Below, in pieces: positions 57,126 through 64,000 of a stretch of 64,000 nucleotides of DNA. The notes under the pieces are model-generated. The model saw nothing but the letters and a program-made list of their open reading frames with translations. It had not been told where the DNA came from and did no database searches. Source of the stretch: Labyrinthula sp. Ha (taxonomy: Eukaryota; Sar; Bigyra; Labyrinthulida; Labyrinthulaceae); contig JAALGZ010000060.1 in NCBI GenBank assembly GCA_015227615.1, positions 95,233 through 159,232 of the forward strand, written 5' to 3'. The position numbers and the translations under genes are program-made. Position 1 is the first letter of the stretch; each line of letters starts with the position of its first letter.

Positions 57126-60100
57126 ATGAGTGAAAGAGCTCCTAACATGGCCCAGGTCATGAAAATGTTTGAGGAGATTTTATTGAAGCAACAAGAAGAA
57201 TCGCAGAGGAGAATGGAAGCGATGCTAAATAACTTTGCAGGAATGCAAGCAGAGATATCTATCTTGGAAAGTTTTACACTCCGTAGCATGGAGAAGTTTA
57301 TTTACCAATATGAAAGAATTAACGAAGATCAGCGAAAGTATGTTATGCTGAGGCAGAAATTAGGGAAGCTAGTTTACAAGCAAATGGAATGTTTAGGTTG
57401 TTTGGGTTCTAATGATGAAATAATTAATGCAATCAAGAAGAAGATAGTAAGATTGAAGGTCGAAGATGCCGGAAGCGCTGAAGGCCTTATTAGGAAACAG
57501 GTCGTTTTTAAGAAGGAGATGGACGAGGAAGAGGCAGTCGAAGTTCTTTTCCAAGAAGTAGAAGAAGTTCTCTCTTTACTACCTCCTGAATCAAGACGGA
57601 AGCCAAGGAAGATCGCTAAGGCTATATTTGATTTGTTACCCAAACACATCTGGGTACGCTATGATGATTTAAATTTGAAACCAGAACTAGAGGAAGCTGA
57701 TCGCCAAGAGTTAAAGAAATATATTTTATCGTGCATACCTCCAAGACATGTGAGAAAGGAGTTTAAAGTTTTTTGTGCGGATAAGATTAAATCCACAAAG
57801 CAACACCCGGTTGCATCGCGGAAGCAGAAGTATGAGATAAAGTCTGCGCAGATGCCGAAAGATCAGGGTCAGTTGCCTAAAGGAAACGAGCTGCTGTGTG
57901 AACACGACTGGATTTACGGGCACACGCAGAGATTCTGTTATGAAAAGAAGGCAGGAAAGCCTGCACTACCTTATCCTGGTTTAGATGAAATGCAGAGAAG
58001 GTTAGCAAGATATAAAGAAAGGAAGAAGGAGAAGTTGTATGAGGTGACCAAGTCTGCGTCGATAAAGAAAGAAGAGGATAAAGTGGAAGATATGGCTAAG
58101 GAGTATTTCGGAAGTAAGATGTTTAGAGCTGTTGGTGGATGTCCAAATAAGTTTTTTGGTGGAAAGAAGGATACTGAAATAGGAAGTGTGAAACTTAATG
58201 AGGTGAAAAGTGTTATAAATTCATCTAAAGTTTTCCACGACGATGGTTTTTATAAAATAAAAGCGGTGAAGGATAACGCTTTTGTTGATTCATATTTATC
58301 TGGAAAGAAACTTAAATGTTTGTTGGACTCAGGAGCATTTAGAAGTGCACTTAACAGCAAGCATAAGAAGCTATGTGATGGTATTAAGCAGTTGGAAAGG
58401 CCGGTGAGAGTACAGGCCGCGGGGGGTGTTATATACCCCGTACATGAAGTAGGATTTCTTGGAAAAATGTGGGTGGAAAGTGATAAACCCGAGTTGGAAC
58501 CACTTGTTTTTGAAGAGGTTGAAGTCCTAATCCTGGAAGTGCCGGAATGGGATGACCTGATAATAGGTAACGACGTGCTGTGTCGTTACGGGTTGGACCC
58601 CCTTAGCGCCATGGAAAATAAGATGAAGGTTAAGGGGAAGACAAAAACTAATTTTGCTAAATGGTTTGTTAGCAACGTTGGTGTGGAAGATGAAGCTGCG
58701 AGGGATATTGAGATAAAAGAAATATATCCGAGCAACGAGAAAAGCATTCCTCCCCAAGTTTTTGGTTGGGATTGGCCCAACGAGGAGGAGTTTTTAGACA
58801 TTGAAAACATTGATTTAGGAGCAGGTGCAGAGGTTACTGATATTGAAAAAGACAATGAAAGAATGAGGAATATTATTCGAGAGAAGTTGGAGAATATACC
58901 AGTGGTCAACTTTGATGATTCTTTAGCGTGGAAACGGAAGTTCACAGGGTTATTTTTGCAACATGCTCAGACCTTTGGGGATTCAAATAGTTATACGAAG
59001 CTGTCGAAGATTACCCCGATAAGATGTGATATAATTGAAGGGGCTCAAGTTGGCGTTCAGAAACAACTACCCCTAGGCCAAGAGCAAGAGGATTTCTTAC
59101 ACGCTCGGATCAATCATATGGTTAAAGCTGGTATTATTCAAGTGAATAAAAATCCCACAACAGCAATGAGTGTGCTGGTTGTGCCCAAGAAGGGACCTAA
59201 ACGTTTTAGGTTGGTGGTCGATTTTCGACCTTTAAACAGAGTTACGAAGAAAGTTTCAAATACACTACCAAAAATTGAGCTGCAATTGGATCGCGTGAAA
59301 GGAAATGCGCATTTTTGTGGATTTGACTTACTTTCTGGCTTTGATTATTTAGCTTGCAAAGAGCAAGCTGGTGAGTTTTTCACGTTTACAACCCCATGGG
59401 GGGTATCATATTCTTTCCTAGGGGCACCACAGGGGTGGTGCAATACCCCTAGTTTATTTTCTATGCGCCAAATTGAGGAAGTTTTAATGCCTTCAGGCCT
59501 CTGGCCTAGGAAGGCCATGCAATGGATCGACGACAGTATTATCATGGGGGGTACGATGGAAGAACTCTATGATAATACGTCTAGGTTTTTAACACAAATT
59601 CAGAAGAAGGAATTGCGTTTAAATGTGGAGAAATGTGAGTTGGTAGCAGATAAGTTGACGTTTTGCGGTCGTGAAGTGAATAAGGATGGTTGGAGCTTTG
59701 ACAACAGTTATGCTAAAGGGTTGTTGGAGAGAGTAAAACCTATTTATTTACACGAACTTGCTCAACTTATTTATACCGCGAACTTCATTTCAGCGACTAT
59801 TCCGGGGTTCTCAAAAATAAGAAAACTGTTACTTGGGAGTCACAAAATTACAGGTAAAATGAAGAATTTGGAGAGAAGAAGAGTACCCATTGAATGGACT
59901 GAAGAAATGGAAAGGACTTACGAAGAAATGATGCAAGCGTTGAAAGACTCTATGAGTTATTCGCTTGGTTTTTACGATCCAAAAGAAGACGTGTATTTAT
60001 TCACAGATGCAAGTGAAAGATTTTACAGTTTATATATTTCGCAAACTTCTGAGAAGGTTGATAGATTGAATCCATTCCTAAGCAATTTCAGAGTAATTGC

Positions 60101-63100
60101 TATGAGCTCTGGAAGTTTTGTAGGATCAGCATTGAATTGGCACATTTCGTGCAAAGAATTATTTCCTGTTTTAATGGCAGTCAAGAAGTTTCCGTACTAT
60201 TTAAAGTACAATGCTAAAGAGAAAGTGTTATTTACTGACCATAAGAATTTGGTTCAGATATTAAATCCAAGAGAAGCGAAGTTAAAGTCCCATACTTCTA
60301 GATTAAATCGTTGGGCAATGGAGTTTATGGAATTAAACCTGGTAGCTTGTCATTTAGACGGCTACCAGAATATTCCAGCTGATTGTTTATCGAGGTGGTT
60401 GAACCCTAAATACCATAAAACTGAAGCTGATTTAGAAGTTATTTGTAAAGCTATTTCTAGAGCTAACAGTCGCGATACAGAGTTAGATTTTTGGAGAGCG
60501 GTTGATATGCTTCATGTCTCACCTAGACATCCAGCAAGTTTGAACCTAGCGGATGTCGGCTGGGAGGTGATTGACGAAGTTTTATTATTTAACTTACAGA
60601 AAAGGGATTTAGGAGAAAGCCTTGAAGAATTGAAGAAAGAAAAGGAAAAAATATTTGTCACAAAGTCTATGATCCCTGTGCTTATTTTACATGCACATAT
60701 GTGGTTTAACCATGGATCGAAAGCAAACGAAGTTAAACTGCTGAAGGATAGTTATTATTTTGAAGCAGGGATATGGGCTCTAGTTGTTGAAGCTCATAAG
60801 GTCTTCAGACGACAATGCATGCATTGTCAGAAGCCTAGTTTAGTTGTTCGCCGAACATTTAATATCACCGAATGGGGCAGTCGTTCTGGTGAGGTTTTAT
60901 TAGCGGACTTTTTATACATCAACTCAACTGGTTGGATCTTAACACTGGTAGATAGTTTGACTAGGACAACGATATTGAGGTACTGTAAAAAAGCTACAGC
61001 CGATAACTTGGTCTCCATCCTTTGGGATTGGAATAGTCATTTTCAACTAAGAGATGATTTTATTTTAGTGACCGATAAAGGATCACATTTTACCTCCAAT
61101 GTTGTGGAGAAGTTTTTGAGAGAAAGTGGATGTAGCCACAAGTTTACTGCTACATACGTTTCATATACTGCTGGAGCTGTAGAAGTTCAAAATCGGCAGA
61201 TTTTAAGACATTTGAGAAGCATAGTAAGCGAGTTCGGTTTAGGCAATAATGGATGGCCGGATGTACTTCCAATGGTCCAGGCCTTCATTAACCAAACTCC
61301 GCTTACTTGTAGAGGTTTACGAATGTCTCCATTGGAGTTAATGATTGGAGTAGAAGGAAAGAATAATAAGTTAGGTAGCGTTTACAAAAACATGGAGAAG
61401 AAGGATTTTCAGAGATTAAAGGAAGCAGCTATTAAGTTGAGAGAAGAGCTTCATAAACTTCAGGAAAAGGCTAGTAGTTGTGGTTTAGAATATCGCATGA
61501 AAGCTAACCTCAGAAGAAATGCTAAGTTGACATCCATATTCTTTCGGCCTGGTGAGTTTGTTTGGATGTCGGAGAAGGAAGTAAATTCTGGAAATAAAGA
61601 CAAAGTGAAGCCAAGATGGTGTGGTCCCTACCAGATTAGAGAGATGATTAGCGAGCACCTTTACAAGTTGGAAGATTTAAATGGTAATGTCAAGGTTAGA
61701 CATTCCACTTTGTTAATACCGTTTGCGCCAGTTGGGTTTTTACCTAACCCGGCAACTAAGTTAGTTTACCGAATGAACCGTGGTGATTTAGAGGTTGAGA
61801 AGTTTGTAAGATTAATCAAGGATGTTGAAGGAAACCTAAGTTTTGAGGTCAAGTGGCGTGGATTTCCTACAAGTGACAACACGTTTGAACCAGTGACCAT
61901 TATGTTCGAGGATCTTCCTTCACTTGTTAACCAGTTTATTCGTGACAATCCAGGTGTGTTATCGAAAGAGTTGTATCAATATTTGAAAGTAATGTATCCA
62001 GATGCTTTCGAAGAAGAAGTAAGTGGTAGTTTGAACTCTCTCTATGCTATGAGTGAGAAAGAGGAATCGTCTTATGTTAAGAAATTGATTTATGGGAAGG
62101 TTGTTATAAATGAGTTAGGGCAGTGGAACTATCTTAACTGGTCCACCTATGAAGTTGAAGCGTTGAGATTTGGTGTTTTGAATCATGGTTTTGGAGATTT
62201 TATTGCTCTGAAAAAATATGTACCTGGAAAGAATAAGCAACAAGTTTACACGAAGTTACAGAAACTTGTTGGAAGGCAAAGCCTGAAAGTTTACCATGGG
62301 CTTTATTTAGATGTTGATGTTTTACGAGTTGATAACTTGCGGATGACAGGAGAAGAATATTGTGTAAGAAGAATACCTAGAGATTCAAAGCAAGTTAGGA
62401 TGTTTGAGGTTTTGATTAAATGGAAATATGCAACTCAACATATTAAAAACTTCAAGAAAGCTAAGGAAAAGAAATTGAAAGTGTTTAATTTAACAAATAC
62501 GGAGGGAGTTAAGATGATGTTAGAATATGTTAAACAAGAAGATAGTAGTTTGGATGATTGTTTTCCGAAGTTTGTAGGAGGAAAAGAGAGTTTTCTATTA
62601 TTTCTGAAACAACTTTGGAGTGATCTAAGAAAGAGAGAAAAAGATATTGAAGGAAAGTTAGAAGAAGTAAAAGAAAGTTTGTGTGAAAATTATATTTTTC
62701 CAATGAGAAATGCAGAATATGAAGTAAGAAAGTGCGATACACCAAACTTAGTTAAAGTGGATTTTAAGGAATTGAACTGTGTGGCCTATATTTGGAACAC
62801 AGAAGGTGTTGGGAGGTTTTACAAAGGTGATGTTAGATGTTTTTTAACTGAAACGCAGAAGAAGTTTGATGTTTTGATTGTAGATCCACCATGGAGAGTG
62901 TTCTCCGGGGATCCTGTTAGAGGACCAGCTGTGTCTTACTCTACTTTATCTGATGATGAGATCTTGAAGTTGAATTTGAAAGCAGTGATGCATAACACCC
63001 TCTGTTGCGTTTGGGTTATTAAAGGAAAGGAAAATATTGTTCAAGAATTATTTCATCGAAACGGAATTCGCATGATGGGACGTTTTATTTGGATAAAAAC

Positions 63101-63380
63101 AAATGGACACAATAAAATATTATCCACACTTGGTAACCTTACAATGCGTTGCACGGAGGAGTGCATTTTAGGGGTCAAAGGTGAGCTACCGAAGGTTTTA
63201 GTTACAAGATCATTGGGCAAAGAAATATTATATGGTAAAAGAACTGGTAACGCCCAAAAACCAGTGGAATTATATGAGTTGTTAGAGAACAGTTGTCAGA
63301 AGGAAACTCGTTTTTTGGAACTATTTGGACGGAAAAATAATTTGAGGAAGAATTGGTTCACTGTTGGAAATGAGTTATAA
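57126..63380 (+). CDS. Gag-Pol polyprotein with chromodomain, SANT-like and MT-A70 methyltransferase domains
   Basis: A single 2084-residue frame. Gag with an N-terminal coiled coil; zinc-finger-like C-E-H...GHTQRFC near 260-273. Aspartic protease LLDSGAF (Asp401) and DLIIGNDVL. Reverse transcriptase with VVDFRPLN (Asp699) and catalytic WIDD (Asp802, Asp803). RNase H starting LFTDAS (Asp961). Integrase with H1191-x4-H1196, C1231-x2-C1234 and the triad Asp1261, Asp1317, Glu1353 (spacing 35). GPY module at 1500-1502. Chromodomain about 1553-1610 (FEVKWRGFPTSDNTFEP). SANT/Myb-like module about 1668-1735 (NWSTYEVEALRFGVLNHG). The C-terminal 165 residues are a METTL3-like MT-A70 domain: DPPW at 1920-1923, WVIKGKE, FIWIKTNG, EECILGVKG, and ELFGRKNN...NWFTVGNEL at the end. 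All listed catalytic residues are intact. The first in-frame ATG is used; a TTG lies six codons earlier. Confidence 0.93.
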   Translation: MSERAPNMAQVMKMFEEILLKQQEESQRRMEAMLNNFAGMQAEISILESFTLRSMEKFIYQYERINEDQRKYVMLRQKLGKLVYKQMECLGCLGSNDEIINAIKKKIVRLKVEDAGSAEGLIRKQVVFKKEMDEEEAVEVLFQEVEEVLSLLPPESRRKPRKIAKAIFDLLPKHIWVRYDDLNLKPELEEADRQELKKYILSCIPPRHVRKEFKVFCADKIKSTKQHPVASRKQKYEIKSAQMPKDQGQLPKGNELLCEHDWIYGHTQRFCYEKKAGKPALPYPGLDEMQRRLARYKERKKEKLYEVTKSASIKKEEDKVEDMAKEYFGSKMFRAVGGCPNKFFGGKKDTEIGSVKLNEVKSVINSSKVFHDDGFYKIKAVKDNAFVDSYLSGKKLKCLLDSGAFRSALNSKHKKLCDGIKQLERPVRVQAAGGVIYPVHEVGFLGKMWVESDKPELEPLVFEEVEVLILEVPEWDDLIIGNDVLCRYGLDPLSAMENKMKVKGKTKTNFAKWFVSNVGVEDEAARDIEIKEIYPSNEKSIPPQVFGWDWPNEEEFLDIENIDLGAGAEVTDIEKDNERMRNIIREKLENIPVVNFDDSLAWKRKFTGLFLQHAQTFGDSNSYTKLSKITPIRCDIIEGAQVGVQKQLPLGQEQEDFLHARINHMVKAGIIQVNKNPTTAMSVLVVPKKGPKRFRLVVDFRPLNRVTKKVSNTLPKIELQLDRVKGNAHFCGFDLLSGFDYLACKEQAGEFFTFTTPWGVSYSFLGAPQGWCNTPSLFSMRQIEEVLMPSGLWPRKAMQWIDDSIIMGGTMEELYDNTSRFLTQIQKKELRLNVEKCELVADKLTFCGREVNKDGWSFDNSYAKGLLERVKPIYLHELAQLIYTANFISATIPGFSKIRKLLLGSHKITGKMKNLERRRVPIEWTEEMERTYEEMMQALKDSMSYSLGFYDPKEDVYLFTDASERFYSLYISQTSEKVDRLNPFLSNFRVIAMSSGSFVGSALNWHISCKELFPVLMAVKKFPYYLKYNAKEKVLFTDHKNLVQILNPREAKLKSHTSRLNRWAMEFMELNLVACHLDGYQNIPADCLSRWLNPKYHKTEADLEVICKAISRANSRDTELDFWRAVDMLHVSPRHPASLNLADVGWEVIDEVLLFNLQKRDLGESLEELKKEKEKIFVTKSMIPVLILHAHMWFNHGSKANEVKLLKDSYYFEAGIWALVVEAHKVFRRQCMHCQKPSLVVRRTFNITEWGSRSGEVLLADFLYINSTGWILTLVDSLTRTTILRYCKKATADNLVSILWDWNSHFQLRDDFILVTDKGSHFTSNVVEKFLRESGCSHKFTATYVSYTAGAVEVQNRQILRHLRSIVSEFGLGNNGWPDVLPMVQAFINQTPLTCRGLRMSPLELMIGVEGKNNKLGSVYKNMEKKDFQRLKEAAIKLREELHKLQEKASSCGLEYRMKANLRRNAKLTSIFFRPGEFVWMSEKEVNSGNKDKVKPRWCGPYQIREMISEHLYKLEDLNGNVKVRHSTLLIPFAPVGFLPNPATKLVYRMNRGDLEVEKFVRLIKDVEGNLSFEVKWRGFPTSDNTFEPVTIMFEDLPSLVNQFIRDNPGVLSKELYQYLKVMYPDAFEEEVSGSLNSLYAMSEKEESSYVKKLIYGKVVINELGQWNYLNWSTYEVEALRFGVLNHGFGDFIALKKYVPGKNKQQVYTKLQKLVGRQSLKVYHGLYLDVDVLRVDNLRMTGEEYCVRRIPRDSKQVRMFEVLIKWKYATQHIKNFKKAKEKKLKVFNLTNTEGVKMMLEYVKQEDSSLDDCFPKFVGGKESFLLFLKQLWSDLRKREKDIEGKLEEVKESLCENYIFPMRNAEYEVRKCDTPNLVKVDFKELNCVAYIWNTEGVGRFYKGDVRCFLTETQKKFDVLIVDPPWRVFSGDPVRGPAVSYSTLSDDEILKLNLKAVMHNTLCCVWVIKGKENIVQELFHRNGIRMMGRFIWIKTNGHNKILSTLGNLTMRCTEECILGVKGELPKVLVTRSLGKEILYGKRTGNAQKPVELYELLENSCQKETRFLELFGRKNNLRKNWFTVGNEL

Positions 63381-63751
63381 CCACCTGATGCTGAAAGGGG
63401 CAGTGTTGTGGTTTTATGTGAAATATCTTATGGTTTAATGTAGTTGCGATATATGTTTTGTTTCAGCTGTGTCTCAGGTGGTTGATTCCAAAAATGCTTG
63501 TCTTTGATGTTCCTGATGTTACTAAGAAATAAAGATGTGAAAGAAACTTTGGTAAATGTTGATATACAAGTGAAATTTTGGTATAATATGAATTTATGAG
63601 ATGATACGAAGATATTGTGAAGTTTTTGGTTTATTCTGAAGTGTTTTCGAAGAGTTACAGTTGATTTGGTCAAATCGAGAACCTAATTTACAGTCTTTTC
63701 TCTTTCGTATTATGTGATAAAATTCGCCCGTGATGAGATGAAAGGGTGGTT
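63381..63751. other. 3' untranslated part of element 2 with polypurine tract
   Basis: Non-coding stretch between the polyprotein stop and the right LTR. An 8-bp inverted pair (CCACCTGA at 63,381 and TCAGGTGG near 63,475) could form a stem. The purine-rich run at about 63,731-63,749 borders the LTR. Confidence 0.6.
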
Positions 63752-64000
63752 TGTTCATCGATGTTTTTCTCCTGTGAATTTACATTTGGTGACATTTGTT
63801 GATATAAATTAAAAACGAGATATCGTTAGTTACGATTGAGGGATGACATGGTCATTTGGGAATTTTGGTATAGGTATTCTGCATAATATGGTGTTGGAAC
63901 TGAGTTGAAATATACAATATTCAGGAAAGTTGAAAGTAGTATTTGACATATATTTTCCGTTTTTTACTAACTGTTAAGCGATATAAAAAAAGAGAAAAAG
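63752..64000 (+). repeat. right LTR of element 2 (cut by window end)
   Basis: Direct repeat of the left LTR from TGTTCATCG onward. It carries an extra GGTGACATTT relative to the left copy, a near tandem duplication of the neighbouring ACATTTG sequence, plus four substitutions. Confidence 0.9.

Larger units (their letters stand above)
56579..64000 (+). mobile_element. apparently intact LTR retrotransposon with MT-A70 domain, element 2 (right edge cut)
   Basis: The left LTR starts at 56,579 (TGTTCATCG) and the right LTR at 63,752; the window ends inside the latter. One uninterrupted plus-strand frame fills most of the interior. Over the 239 alignable positions the LTRs differ by four substitutions plus a 10-bp insertion, so the insertion is recent. 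It has disrupted a minus-strand gene. A purine-rich tract (GATGAGATGAAAGGGTGG) just before the right LTR is a good candidate for the plus-strand primer. Confidence 0.93.

Noticed and set aside
61960-62700. Envelope-like gene after integrase in element 2
   Set aside because: No signal peptide, membrane segment or cleavage site; the region instead leads into SANT-like and MT-A70 modules within the same frame.
1-64000. CRISPR arrays, bacterial operons, ribosome binding sites
   Set aside because: No spaced direct repeats of that type; genes and introns are eukaryotic.

Overview
The window is AT-rich nuclear DNA from a eukaryote, most likely a unicellular protist or alga. The evidence is spliceosomal GT-AG introns, a peroxisomal-type Lon protease, a copine, an actin-related protein, a DDHD-type phospholipase and Ty3/gypsy-like LTR retrotransposons. 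I cannot name the lineage. Protein-coding genes are sparse and separated by kilobases of low-complexity AT-rich sequence. Many have no intron. Where introns are needed to keep a conserved domain in frame, they are extremely short: ten were reconstructed, and eight of them are 28 to 31 nt.

Layout. 1-7.5 kb: a possible broken exon, a cytosolic-type sulfotransferase on the minus strand, then a long stretch without a recognisable gene. 7.5-12.1 kb: a compact cluster of a coiled-coil protein (+), a large helical protein possibly from a vesicle-tethering complex (-, one intron), and a divergent actin-related protein (+). The last two are head-to-head. 12.1-16 kb: a decayed minus-strand coding remnant beside a MITE-like repeat. 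16-19 kb: an Acl4-like TPR protein and a small hypothetical protein. 19-29 kb: a second, inverted MITE-like copy, then peroxisomal Lon (+) and a DDHD-PH-PH-PX lipase (-), which converge. 29-35 kb: a third MITE-like copy, a multi-pass membrane protein (+) and a guanylate kinase with an N-terminal RIIa/Dpy-30-like module (-), whose stop codons overlap. 35-46 kb: mostly empty, except for a copine with four introns and a tail-anchored alpha/beta hydrolase.

46.7-64 kb is the accessory region. It holds two same-strand LTR retrotransposons of one superfamily. Element 1 (46.7-54.8 kb) is decayed. Element 2 (56.58 kb to beyond the window end) carries one intact 2084-codon Gag-Pol reading frame. In both, the usual protease, reverse transcriptase, RNase H, integrase and chromodomain are followed by a SANT/Myb-like module and a C-terminal MT-A70 (METTL3-like, DPPW) N6-adenine methyltransferase domain. 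Between the elements lie two tail-to-tail paralogous membrane-anchored Pro/Thr-stalk genes. Both are broken, and one is cut by the insertion of element 2.

Most striking points: the retrotransposon-encoded MT-A70 methyltransferase, conserved in two diverged elements; the 28-31 nt intron class; and several unusual domain fusions (RIIa/Dpy-30 with guanylate kinase; DDHD with PH and PX).
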